Assembly: GCF_003234655.2 (NCBI RefSeq)
Contig: NZ_CP126271.1
Span: 3,038,001-3,102,000 of the forward strand
Length of the DNA: 64,000 nucleotides
Reading direction: 5' to 3'
Source of the DNA: Curtobacterium sp. MCLR17_007
Lineage (GTDB): Bacteria; Actinomycetota; Actinomycetes; Actinomycetales; Microbacteriaceae
Shown piece after piece: positions 9,701 to 19,109 of the stretch (positions are counted from its first letter, which is position 1; every line of letters begins with the position of its first letter). The notes under the pieces are model-generated. The model saw only the letters and a list, made by a program, of their open reading frames with translations, made no database searches and was not told the DNA's origin. Made by a program: the position numbers and the translations under genes.

Positions 9701-10415
9701 CCTCGACCCGCGGCACCGGCTCGTGACCACGAAGTACAACCCCGCCCGCACCTGGACGGCCGAGAACTCGGTCGGCATCGGCGGCGCCTACCTGTGCATC
9801 TACGGCATGGAGGGCCCGGGCGGGTACCAGTTCGTCGGCCGCACCGTGCAGATCTGGAACCGGTTCCGCCGCGGTGGACTGTTCCAGCAGGACCCGTGGG
9901 CGTTGCGGTTCTTCGACCGGATCGAGTGGTACCCCGTCGGCGCCGAGGAGCTCCTCGAGCTGCGGGCCGAGACCGACGCCGGCCGTGGGGACTTCGAGAC
10001 CGTCGACGGCGAGTTCTCGATCGCGTCGTACAACCGGTTCCTCAGCGACAACGCGACCTCGATCGACGCGTTCCGGGCGCAGCAGGCGCGGGCGTTCGAT
10101 CAGGAGAAGGACCGCTGGCGGGCCTCGGGTGAGTTCGACGTGCGCGACGAACCGGCGCCTGTGGTGGCCGACGCCGTGACCGTGCCCGAGGGCTCGACGG
10201 CCGTGGTCGCACCGTTCACCTCGACCGTGTGGCAGGTGGACGTCCGCCCGGGTGACCGCGTCGATGCCGGACAGAAGCTGCTGGCCGTGGAGGCGATGAA
10301 GATGGAGTCGATGGTGCACGCGCCCGTCGGCGGGCACGTGCTCGAGGTCTACATCAGCCCGGGCGAACAGGTGGCGCCGGGGCAGGTCCTCGCCGCGATC
10401 GGAGGAGCAGCATGA
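6708..10415 (+). CDS. Biotin-dependent urea/guanidine carboxylase
   Basis: A 1235-residue protein; family members are about 1200. The GTG at 6708 overlaps the previous stop, and the long open frame before it is shadow sequence. Domains in order: biotin carboxylase (about residues 18-460, starting VLVANRGEIARR, with the glycine-rich ATP-grasp loop in TGGGGGIGM); a KipA/PxpC-like carboxyltransferase half (about 480-790, VQDLPGRLGHW); a KipI/PxpB-like half (about 830-1060, with GGYQFVGRTVQIW); and a C-terminal biotinyl domain with the biotin Lys at 1198 in EAMKMES. It carboxylates its substrate with ATP and bicarbonate. Because two DUF1989 genes precede it, guanidine is likelier than urea. Confidence 0.9.
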   Translation: MTVAPDPTGSPAVPLDLDTVLVANRGEIARRVIRSAKAMGMRTVAVFSDADRAAPHVREADVAVRLGPAPARESYLRIDAVVQAALDTGAGLVHPGYGFLSENTEFASACEAAGIRFVGPTAEQIVAFGAKHTARELAAAAGVPMLAGTGLLASADDAVQAAERIGLPVMLKATGGGGGIGMQACATLDEVREAYASVERTAAAAFGAAGIFLERLVRPARHVEVQLFGDGQGRVAVIGDRDCSLQRRNQKVIEEAPAPALPGHVREALHSSARRLAASIGYRSAGTVEFVYDPVREEASFLEVNTRLQVEHPVTEQVYGVDLVALMLRLARDGASGIDPEVFARTWTPSGHAVEARVYAEDPAKGSLPSSGLVTQAVFPATTTDGGAPTGIRVDGWAETGSEVSAFYDPMLAKVIATGETRDDALDLLRAGLTGTRIDGIVTNTGLLRALTDDLELRTATHSTSTLDETADPDPRIDVVAPGTMTTVQDLPGRLGHWQVGVPPSGPFDAASFAEANRAVGNPAGAPALEVTATGPTLRFSAPALVAVTGAAAPVTVDDQAVPLWEPVEVQAGQTLTIGTAAGPGLRTYLAVRGGIDVPTYLGSASTFTLGGFGGHAGRALLAGDVLRPGSPDADVPHPAFPAGARLGLVGGPTPDDRRTALTSTWEIAVTEGPHAAPDFFTRADLDVFYATDYGVHHNSARTGVRLIGPRPGWARTDGGEAGLHPSNIHDTPYAVGAIDFTGDTPIILGPDGPSLGGFVCPAVVASGDLWKVGQLRPGDTVRFVPVREADAAALDAHRASRTVPRTGADGRSGGDGDDGVLARLDATAARPSVAYRRDGDDNVLVEYGDMTLDIALRMRVHALMTKLQDEAPEGILDITPGIRSLQVHTDASVLKASTMAGLLRELEDEIPPTDQLVVPSRTVKLPLSWDDPATRLAIERYMNGVRNDAPWTPWNIEFIRRINGLDSVDDVFRTVFDASYLVLGLGDVYLGAPVATPLDPRHRLVTTKYNPARTWTAENSVGIGGAYLCIYGMEGPGGYQFVGRTVQIWNRFRRGGLFQQDPWALRFFDRIEWYPVGAEELLELRAETDAGRGDFETVDGEFSIASYNRFLSDNATSIDAFRAQQARAFDQEKDRWRASGEFDVRDEPAPVVADAVTVPEGSTAVVAPFTSTVWQVDVRPGDRVDAGQKLLAVEAMKMESMVHAPVGGHVLEVYISPGEQVAPGQVLAAIGGAA

Positions 10416-12139
10416 GCACGAGCACGAGTACGAACACGAGCGCGAGCACGACCACCGGGACCGCGGCCGACCGGGTCCGCGATGCCTTCGACCGCATCGC
10501 CACGGTCGACCGTCCCGAGGTCTGGATCACCCTGCGCGACCGAGCGGACGTCCTCGCCGAGGTGTCGCGCGTCGACCCGTCGCTCCCCCTGGCCGGGCTG
10601 CTGTTCGCGGTGAAGGACAACATCGACGTCGCCGGTCTGCCCACGACCGCCGCCGCCAGGTCGTACGCCAACGAGCCGACGGACGACGCCACCGCCGTCG
10701 CCCGGCTGCGGGCCGCCGGTGCGGTCGTCGTCGGCAAGACGAACCTCGACCAGTTCGCCACCGGACTGGTCGGGACGCGATCGCCCTTCGGGGCCGTCCG
10801 GAACGCCTGGGACCCGACGCGGATCTCCGGCGGGTCGTCGAGTGGTTCGGCCACGGCGGTCGCGCTGGGGATCGTCGACTTCGCGCTCGGCACCGACACC
10901 GCCGGGTCCGGTCGGGTACCGGCAGCGCTCGGCAACCTGGTCGGTGTGAAGCCCACGAAGGGCCTGGTCCCGAACACCGGTGTCGTGCCGGCCTGCCGGT
11001 CGCAGGACTGCGTCACGGTGTTCGCCCGGTCCCTCGACCTGGCCCGGACCGCGACCGAGCTGATGACCGGCCCCGACGGCGTCGACCCGCTCGCTCGCGA
11101 GGACACCGCACACGCTGCACTGCCGACCACCCCGCGGATCGCCGTGCCGCTGCCGTCGCAGCTCGAGGGGCTGGCCCCGGGCTGGGCCGAGGCGTTCACC
11201 ACGGCCGTCGACCGCTTCCGGGCGCTCGGGCACCAGGTCGTCGAGGTCGACATCGCACCCCTCCTCGACGCCGCAGCACTGCTGTACGACGGCGCGTTCG
11301 TCGCCGAGCGGTACGCCGCGGTCGGCGCGCACATCGACGCGCACCGCGACCTGGTCGGGGACGACCTCGACCCGTCCGTGGCCATGATCGTGCTCGGTGG
11401 TGCGACACCCACCGCTGCCGAGCTGTTCGCCGACCAGGAACGCCTCGACCGGCTCGGGGCTGCCGGCCGCGCGGTGTTGGCCGGCACGACCGCGCTGCTC
11501 ACCCCCACCACCACCTGGCACCCGACGCTGGCCGAGGTCGCCGCCGACCCGATCGGGGCGAACAGCCGGATGGGGCGCTACACGAACTTCGCGAACCTGC
11601 TCGACATGGCCTCGCTCGCGGTGCCGGCCGGGTTCGTCGACGGCCTGCCGTTCGGCGTGATGCTGACGGGGCCCGCGTTCACCGACCGTCGGCTCGCGGC
11701 GCTCGCCCGCGCCTTCGCCGCGCCGACGGTCGACCTGCTGGTCGTCGGCGCGCACCTGCGGGGCCAGCCGCTGAACGGCCAGCTGGTCGCGGCCGGCGGA
11801 TCGTTCGTCCGGGACGCCCACACCGCGTCCGACTACCGGCTGTACGCCCTGGACACGGTGCCGCCCAAGCCGGGGTTGGTCCGGGCAGGTCCGGTCACGC
11901 CCGGCAACGGCGGGACGTCGAGTTCGGGCTCGGGCTCGATCGCGGGCGAGGTCTGGCGGCTACCCGCCGCCGGGTTCGCCACGTTCGTCGCCGCGCTACC
12001 CGCACCGATGGCCATCGGCACCGTCGCACTCGACGACGGCACGGGCGTCACCGGGTTCCTGGTCGAGCCGTGGGCCGTCGACGGCGCACAGGACATCACC
12101 CACCACGGCGGGTGGCGCGCGTACCGGGAACAGGCATGA
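10412..12139 (+). CDS. atzF: Allophanate hydrolase
   Basis: A 575-residue protein whose ATG overlaps the carboxylase stop as ATGA. The N-terminal amidase-signature domain holds the catalytic Lys at 68 (FAVKDNI), the glycine/serine stretch GGSSSGSA at 140-147, and the nucleophile Ser near 166 in GTDTAGSGR. After about residue 430 comes the extra C-terminal domain typical of AtzF/DUR1-type enzymes, carrying GEVWRLPAAGFATFV, which follows the hydrolytic step. It converts allophanate to ammonia and CO2, completing the pathway. The first ~18 residues are a low-complexity Ser/Thr run made of ACGAGC-like repeats and may be dispensable. Confidence 0.9.
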   Translation: MSTSTSTNTSASTTTGTAADRVRDAFDRIATVDRPEVWITLRDRADVLAEVSRVDPSLPLAGLLFAVKDNIDVAGLPTTAAARSYANEPTDDATAVARLRAAGAVVVGKTNLDQFATGLVGTRSPFGAVRNAWDPTRISGGSSSGSATAVALGIVDFALGTDTAGSGRVPAALGNLVGVKPTKGLVPNTGVVPACRSQDCVTVFARSLDLARTATELMTGPDGVDPLAREDTAHAALPTTPRIAVPLPSQLEGLAPGWAEAFTTAVDRFRALGHQVVEVDIAPLLDAAALLYDGAFVAERYAAVGAHIDAHRDLVGDDLDPSVAMIVLGGATPTAAELFADQERLDRLGAAGRAVLAGTTALLTPTTTWHPTLAEVAADPIGANSRMGRYTNFANLLDMASLAVPAGFVDGLPFGVMLTGPAFTDRRLAALARAFAAPTVDLLVVGAHLRGQPLNGQLVAAGGSFVRDAHTASDYRLYALDTVPPKPGLVRAGPVTPGNGGTSSSGSGSIAGEVWRLPAAGFATFVAALPAPMAIGTVALDDGTGVTGFLVEPWAVDGAQDITHHGGWRAYREQA

Positions 12140-12858
12140 CGGCACCCAACTGGGAGGATGGTGCCGTGCCCGCCGACGACCGTCCCACCAGAGTCGGACG
12201 TCCCCGCGCCGCGGGCACCACCGACTCGGAGCTGTCGCCGCGGGAACAGATCCTCGACGCAGCCGCGGCGCTGTTCGTCGAGAACGGGTTCAGCGCCACG
12301 TCGACGCGCGCCATCGCGGACCGGGTCGGCATCCGGCAGGCCTCGCTGTACTACCACTTCGCCGGCAAGGACGACATGCTCGTCGAGCTGCTGACCACCT
12401 CGGTGCGCCCCAGCCTGGACGTGGTGCGCGGCCTCGAGCAGCGGGTCCCGGACGCGGCGAGCGCCGCCGGTGCGCTCGCCGCGCTGGTGCTCATCGACGT
12501 CGACACCCTGGTGCGCACGCCGCACAACATCGGCACGCTGTACCTGCTGCCCGAGGTGCAGGGCGAGCGGTACGACGGGTTCCGGGTCGAGCGTCGGGAG
12601 CTGCAGGACACCTACGGTCGACTGGGGTCGCTCGCCGCGACGCCCGATGTCACCGCGTCCCTGACCCCGACGCAGCTGGGCGGCCTGCTCATCCAGCTCG
12701 CCGAGACGGTGATCCAGCTGCGCCGTGCGGGCGACGTGCACGACACCGACCGGGACGCCATCGTCGCAACCTGCCTGCGGGCCTGCGGGCTCGACACGGC
12801 GGCGGTCGCCGTCGCCCGCCGTGATGCCGACTCCCTGCTGGCCGCAGCGGTCGTCTGA
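12136..12858 (+). CDS. TetR-family regulator of the nitrogen operon
   Basis: The helix-turn-helix lies in about residues 37-85 (ILDAAAALFVENGFSATSTR, then IRQASLYYHFAGKDDMLVE), and a ligand domain fills the rest. Two starts are possible: ATG at 12136, overlapping the allophanate hydrolase stop (240 residues), and GTG at 12166, preceded by GGGAGG at ideal spacing (230 residues). The second has the better ribosome binding site. As the last gene of the operon it probably represses it through the palindrome at 3500-3519. The ligand is likely the nitrogen substrate or a derivative, but nothing in the sequence shows this. Confidence 0.8.
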   Translation: MTAPNWEDGAVPADDRPTRVGRPRAAGTTDSELSPREQILDAAAALFVENGFSATSTRAIADRVGIRQASLYYHFAGKDDMLVELLTTSVRPSLDVVRGLEQRVPDAASAAGALAALVLIDVDTLVRTPHNIGTLYLLPEVQGERYDGFRVERRELQDTYGRLGSLAATPDVTASLTPTQLGGLLIQLAETVIQLRRAGDVHDTDRDAIVATCLRACGLDTAAVAVARRDADSLLAAAVV

Positions 12859-12894
12859 CCCGGCCGCGGCCTCCCGTCCGTGGTGCCGGCGACG

Positions 12895-13122
12895 TCAGCG
12901 CCGGACGGAGAACACGTCGCCCGGCTGGCAGCCGAGCACCTCGCACAGCCGCGTCAGCGTCGAGAACCGGATCGCCCGCGCACGGTTGTTCTTCAGCACC
13001 GACAGGTTGACGACGGTGACGCCCACCCGGTCTGCCAGCTCGGTCAGGGTCATGTCGCGCTCGGCGAGCAGGTCGTCCAGGTGACAGACGACCGCGTGCG
13101 GTTCCTCGGACTCGGGCGGCAT
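12895..13122 (-). CDS. Small XRE-family (YozG-like) transcriptional regulator
   Basis: A 75-residue protein that is nearly all helix-turn-helix: VVCHLDDLLAERDMTLTELA, then GVTVVNLSVLKNNRARAIRF, then LCEVLGCQPGDVF. This is the pattern of the short Cro/CI regulators paired with DUF2975 membrane proteins. Its ATG overlaps the stop of the upstream membrane gene by one base (TGATG). Such pairs are usually autoregulated; the repeats near 13757-13806 upstream of the pair are a candidate binding site. Confidence 0.85.
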   Translation of the reverse strand: MPPESEEPHAVVCHLDDLLAERDMTLTELADRVGVTVVNLSVLKNNRARAIRFSTLTRLCEVLGCQPGDVFSVRR

Positions 13123-13733
13123 CAGACCAGTCCCGCCTGGTCGCGCACCATCCGCTGCGAGGCGGTCAGGGCGAACCGGAAGCAGATCACGAGCAGCAGC
13201 CCGAGGTAGACCGGCACGTACAGCGGGTCGAGCACGGGGTCGGGCAGTCGGCCCTCCCATCCCAGACCGGAGACCACCCAGTTCCAGCCCATCCTCCGGA
13301 CGAACGCGGGCACGAACCCGGCGACGAAGACCGCGACCGCCAGCACGTCGAGGACCTTCGCCGTCGTGGCCTCGAACAGGCCCCCTCGCGAGATCCGCCA
13401 CGCGACGGTGGCGACCAGGCCCACGAGCGCCGCGACGAACACGAGTTCCAGGGCGTCGCCGACGCGGATGTACCCGATCGCACCGGCCGGCACGTCGGCA
13501 GTCCGGACCAGCAGCGAGAGCTCGTCGGTCCGCACGGTCGCCCCGCCGGGCGGCTGCGGGACGGCACTGGTCGGGTCGACGTGCACCGGGACGGTGACGG
13601 TGCCGGTGCGGATCGACTCGGCCAGGTCGGCGACGTAGCGCCAGACCAGCAGTCCGATGCCGATCACGCAGGCGGCGACGTAGCCCAGGTAGGAGTTCCT
13701 GCCGCGGGGCGGGTCGTAGACGGGTGTGCTCAT
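13122..13733 (-). CDS. DUF2975-like membrane protein
   Basis: A 203-residue protein with hydrophobic segments at about 15-35, 93-112, 125-148 and 170-192, and an extracytoplasmic loop between the first two containing VPVHVDPTSAVPQPPGG. The gene order (membrane protein directly followed by a short XRE regulator) is the usual DUF2975/YozG arrangement. Function is unknown; proposals include membrane sensing. GGAGAGGGAC precedes the ATG on the minus strand, a good ribosome binding site. The DUF assignment rests on topology and context, so it is moderate. Confidence 0.65.
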   Translation of the reverse strand: MSTPVYDPPRGRNSYLGYVAACVIGIGLLVWRYVADLAESIRTGTVTVPVHVDPTSAVPQPPGGATVRTDELSLLVRTADVPAGAIGYIRVGDALELVFVAALVGLVATVAWRISRGGLFEATTAKVLDVLAVAVFVAGFVPAFVRRMGWNWVVSGLGWEGRLPDPVLDPLYVPVYLGLLLVICFRFALTASQRMVRDQAGLV

Positions 13734-13756
13734 CGGTCCCTCTCCTGTCCGTCAGC

Positions 13757-13823
13757 GGTACCATCGATCATCGGTACCATCGAATGTCGATACAACGATG
13801 ATCGATATGTGCTGACGTGTCAA
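13757..13823 (-). promoter_or_regulatory. Repeat-rich control region of the DUF2975/XRE pair
   Basis: CGGTACCATCGA occurs twice 16 bases apart (13757 and 13773), and an inverted pair ATCGATCATCG (13763-13773) and CGATGATCGAT (13796-13806) brackets the second copy. A minus-strand TTGACA-like box (TGTCAA at 13818-13823 on plus) lies upstream. The arrangement suggests a promoter overlapped by operators, probably for the XRE regulator. Confidence 0.45.
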
Positions 13824-13850
13824 GGGGAGCGGTCCCAGCCGAAGTCCCCG

Positions 13851-14339
13851 TCAGCGCTCGGTGTCCTCGGTGATGCGCTCGCCGGTCTCCGGGTCCCAGC
13901 CGAGGGTCTTCGGTTCCACGCGGCGCGGCCGGCGCTCCGCCTTCGGGAACCACTCGCGCGCCGACGGCAGGTAGCTCAGCACGGCGGCGACCGCCAGCGC
14001 GATCGGCCCGACGATCGTCCAGTCCGGCGGGGTGGTCACCAGTCCGACCAGCGTCGACACCACGGCGAGTCCGGCGAAGATCGCGAGCCACAGCCGCGCG
14101 GTCCCCGAGCCGCGCCACATCCGCTGTGCGAGGAAGGCGAAGAACAGCGTCAGGGCGAGGAAGAGGACACCACCCACCACGGTGGCGACGAGCAGGCCGG
14201 TGTCCTCGGTGTCCAGGCTGACGAGCAGCCGTGGGACAACGACGGCCAAGCGGACGATCGAGACCACCCACCAGATCGCCGCCGCGATCGTGACGGCCGT
14301 CGGCCGTGCCGTCCTGGTCGGTGTTGCCTGTGCGTCCAT
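13851..14339 (-). CDS. Four-helix membrane protein of unknown function
   Basis: A 162-residue protein from ATG at 14339. Four hydrophobic segments lie at about 15-38, 48-68, 80-100 and 108-125, and the C-terminal ~35 residues are charged and cytoplasmic (EWFPKAERRPRRVEPK, then GWDPETGERITEDTER). The tail resembles tails of actinobacterial DUF2568/DUF4191-like small membrane proteins, but I cannot name a family. It stands alone between the DUF2975 pair and the MBL-fold gene, which read in the same direction with spacers of about 120 and 130 bases. Confidence 0.65.
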   Translation of the reverse strand: MDAQATPTRTARPTAVTIAAAIWWVVSIVRLAVVVPRLLVSLDTEDTGLLVATVVGGVLFLALTLFFAFLAQRMWRGSGTARLWLAIFAGLAVVSTLVGLVTTPPDWTIVGPIALAVAAVLSYLPSAREWFPKAERRPRRVEPKTLGWDPETGERITEDTER

Positions 14340-14469
14340 GACTGCACCTTGGCAGCACGTGAGGCCCGGTGCCAACCGACACCCCTCCGTCGCAGGCTCC
14401 GTCGGCGCGCCCCGCGTGGCGCTGGCGCGCCACCGCCGTGCGGGGCGCGCCAGTCCTGGGGACAGCCGA

Positions 14470-15105
14470 TCAGAGCGTGATGGTCTCGCCGTCCGCCAGC
14501 GTCACCAGCTCGGTCCCCGTGAGCTGCTGCGCGAACTGGGCGAACGAGCCCCTGCCCGCGTCGCTGAGCATCAGGTCGTGGATCTGCACGGCGCGCGACG
14601 GGTGCACGGCACGGACGAAGTCGACGAGCTCGCCGAGCTTCGCCCACGGTCCGGAGGTCGGGACGAGCAGGGTCTCGACGGCGACCTCGGGCACGAAGTA
14701 CGCGTCTCCGGGGTGGTACACGGCGCCGTCGACGACGTAGCCGACGTTGCTCATGAGCGGGATGTCCGCGTGGATGACGGCGTGGTCGCCGCCGACGACC
14801 TGCACCGAGAAGCCCGCAGCGTCGAACGTGTCCCCGGGTGCGACGGTCGTGACGCGGCCGTCGTGGCCCCCGAGCGCCTCGGTGACGCTCGCCGGGGCCC
14901 AGACGCGCAGTTCGGGCTGGGCGTCGAGTGCGGCGGTCAGCACGTCGGCGTCGAGGTGGTCCGGGTGGTCGTGGGTGACGAGGACCGCGGTGGTGCGGGC
15001 GACCAGGTCCGCGGAGTTCGGCGTGTAGGCGCCCGGGTCGATCACGAGGGTGGTGTCGTCCTTGGTGAGCACGACGGTGGCGTGGGTGTACTTCGTGAGG
15101 TCCAT
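14470..15105 (-). CDS. MBL-fold metallo-hydrolase (YtkL/UlaG-like)
   Basis: A 211-residue protein carrying the metallo-beta-lactamase metal motif THDHPDHLD at about residues 44-52, a second metal His/Asp in VYHPGDAYF near 129-137, and QIHDLML near 173. The short length and GGDHAVIHADIPLMSN region match the UPF0173/YtkL-like metal-dependent hydrolases. These act on lactones or phosphoesters in some members, but the substrate here is unknown. It lies 21 bases downstream of the AraC stop region and on the same strand as AraC, so read-through is possible. Confidence 0.8.
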   Translation of the reverse strand: MDLTKYTHATVVLTKDDTTLVIDPGAYTPNSADLVARTTAVLVTHDHPDHLDADVLTAALDAQPELRVWAPASVTEALGGHDGRVTTVAPGDTFDAAGFSVQVVGGDHAVIHADIPLMSNVGYVVDGAVYHPGDAYFVPEVAVETLLVPTSGPWAKLGELVDFVRAVHPSRAVQIHDLMLSDAGRGSFAQFAQQLTGTELVTLADGETITL

Positions 15106-15126
15106 GCAGACGATTCTGCGCCTCGG

Positions 15127-17594
<2,468 letters not shown>

Positions 17595-17595
<1 letters not shown>

Positions 17596-17608
17596 ATTGT
17601 TGAACAAC
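17595..17608. promoter_or_regulatory. GntR operator candidate upstream of pxpA
   Basis: TTGTTGAACAA (17597-17607) is an 11-bp palindrome with flanks GA and C. The same core, with C at the centre, lies at 23421-23431 beside the GntR gene. FCD-type GntR regulators commonly bind TTGT-NNN-ACAA sites. It is 21 bases before the pxpA start. Confidence 0.65.
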
Positions 17609-17628
17609 CTCGGCGACAGGGAGCCCTC

Positions 17629-18435
17629 GTGACGACGATCGACCTCAACAGCGACCTCGGCGAGGGCTACGGCGCCTGGCCGATGGGCGACGACCCCGCG
17701 ATGCTCGACGTCGTCTCGAGCGCGAACATCGCGTGCGGGGCCCACGCCGGCGACCCCGTGATCATGCTCGCGACCGCCCGCGCCGCCGCTGCCCGCGGTG
17801 TGGCCGTCGGCGCCCACGTGGCTTACCGCGACCTCGCCGGCTTCGGGCGACGCCCGGTCCACGTCACGCCGGACGAGCTGTACGCCGACGTCGTCCACCA
17901 GCTCGGTGCGATGACCGCGGCGGCGCACGTCGCCGGCACGGCTGTCACCTACGTCAAGCCCCACGGAGCGCTCTACAACACGGCCTGCGCCGACCCGGTC
18001 CAGGCCGAGGCCGTCGTCCGCGCGGTCGCCGACGTGGACCCGACGCTCGCGGTGCTGGCGCTGCCCGACTCGGAGCTGCTGCACGCGGCCGACCGACGTG
18101 GTCTCCGTGCGGTCTCCGAGTCCTTCGCCGACCGGGCGTACGAACCCGACGGCTCGCTCGTGTCGCGCAGCACCCCGGGCTCGGTGCTGCACGACCCGGA
18201 CCAGGTCGCCGCACGGGTGCTCAGGATGGTCACGGACGGCGTCGCAACGGCGATCGACGGTTCCGAGATCCGGGTGCGCGCCGAGTCGGTGTGCGTGCAC
18301 GGGGACTCCCCCTCGGCGGTCGCGATGGCGCGGGCGATCCGGACGCTGCTGACCACGCAGGGCGTCGGCATCGCGCCGTTCGCGCCAGTCGCGCCCGCTG
18401 TGCCGGTCGTGCCGGTCGTGCCGGTCGTGCCGTGA
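17629..18435 (+). CDS. pxpA: 5-oxoprolinase subunit A (LamB/YcsF family)
   Basis: A 268-residue protein starting at GTG after GGGAG. Family motifs are clear: IDLNSDLGEGYGAWPMGDD at 4-22, SANIACGAHAGDP at 31-43, AVGAHVAYRDLAGFGRR at 58-74, and YVKPHGALYNTA at 107-118. PxpA, with PxpB and PxpC, hydrolyses 5-oxo-L-proline to glutamate using ATP. The C-terminus ends in a repeated Val-Val-Pro tail encoded by a 9-bp repeat that is not part of the family core. The gene overlaps pxpB by GTGA. The GntR operator upstream predicts regulation together with the DUF969/DUF979 genes. Confidence 0.9.
   Translation: MTTIDLNSDLGEGYGAWPMGDDPAMLDVVSSANIACGAHAGDPVIMLATARAAAARGVAVGAHVAYRDLAGFGRRPVHVTPDELYADVVHQLGAMTAAAHVAGTAVTYVKPHGALYNTACADPVQAEAVVRAVADVDPTLAVLALPDSELLHAADRRGLRAVSESFADRAYEPDGSLVSRSTPGSVLHDPDQVAARVLRMVTDGVATAIDGSEIRVRAESVCVHGDSPSAVAMARAIRTLLTTQGVGIAPFAPVAPAVPVVPVVPVVP
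18400..18432 (+). repeat. 9-bp tandem repeat inside the 3' end of pxpA
   Basis: GTGCCGGTC is repeated three times and begins a fourth, directly before the stop codon, giving the VPVVPVV tail. Copy-number change would alter only the PxpA tail in steps of three residues and leave the GTGA overlap with pxpB intact. Confidence 0.85.
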
Positions 18436-19109
18436 CGCTCGACCTGCGTCCGGCGGGCGGCGCCGCACTGCTGGCCACGTTCGACTCGCTCGCGGCGGTC
18501 GTCGCCTTCCGGTCCGCGCTCCCCACGGGTCTGCCGGGTGTGACCGAGGTGGTGTCCGGCGCCCGCTCGCTGCTGTTCCGGTTCGACGCCACCACCGACG
18601 CCGGGCGACTCGCCGCGGCGCTCGACGCGGTCCCGCTCGACGCCGCCGCCGGTGAACCCGGGGCCGCCGGTGAACCCGAGGCCGCCGGTGAACCCGAGGC
18701 CGCAGTGGAGCCTGCCACCACCAGCGAGCCCGTCGTCGTCGCCGTGACCTACGACGGTGAGGACCTCGCCACCGTCGCTGCCCTCGTCGGCATGTCCACG
18801 TCCGACCTCGTCGCCTGGCACACCGGTCAGGTCTGGACGAGCGCGTTCTGCGGGTTCGCGCCCGGCTTCAGCTACCTGACGGGCACGGCGCCGTCCCTCG
18901 ACCTGCCCCGACGGTCCAGCGCCCGGACGGCCGTCCCGAGCGGGGCGGTGGCCATGGCCGGCGAGTTCAGCGCCGTCTACCCGCGGACGTCTCCCGGCGG
19001 GTGGCAGCTCATCGGGCGCACCGACGTGCCGATGTGGTCACTCGACCGCGACCCGCCGGCGCTCGCTCCTGCCGGCACGCGGGTCCGGTTCGTGGCAGTG
19101 CACCCATGA
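18432..19109 (+). CDS. pxpB: 5-oxoprolinase subunit B (KipI family)
   Basis: A 225-residue protein starting at GTG within the pxpA stop (GTGA). Residues ~5-65 form the N-terminal KipI domain. After a linker, the cyclophilin-like domain has VWTSAFCGFAPGFSYLTG (about 133-150), PSGAVAMAGEF and TSPGGWQLIGRT, the family signatures. The linker at about residues 70-95 is made of three AAGEPE-type units from an 18-bp tandem repeat and is longer than usual. The stop overlaps pxpC as ATGA. PxpB and PxpC form one half of the ATP-dependent 5-oxoprolinase. Confidence 0.88.
   Translation: MTLDLRPAGGAALLATFDSLAAVVAFRSALPTGLPGVTEVVSGARSLLFRFDATTDAGRLAAALDAVPLDAAAGEPGAAGEPEAAGEPEAAVEPATTSEPVVVAVTYDGEDLATVAALVGMSTSDLVAWHTGQVWTSAFCGFAPGFSYLTGTAPSLDLPRRSSARTAVPSGAVAMAGEFSAVYPRTSPGGWQLIGRTDVPMWSLDRDPPALAPAGTRVRFVAVHP
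18645..18698 (+). repeat. 18-bp tandem repeat in the interdomain linker of pxpB
   Basis: Three copies of GCCGCCGGTGAACCCGAG (one with GGG at the end), adding Ala-Ala-Gly-Glu-Pro-Glu units. The repeat is in frame, so copy number would change linker length without a frameshift. Confidence 0.85.

Noticed and set aside
7437..10337. Minus-strand open frame of 966 codons opposite the carboxylase
   Set aside because: A shadow of the carboxylase gene, with composition dominated by Arg, Gly, Val and His and no recognisable motif.
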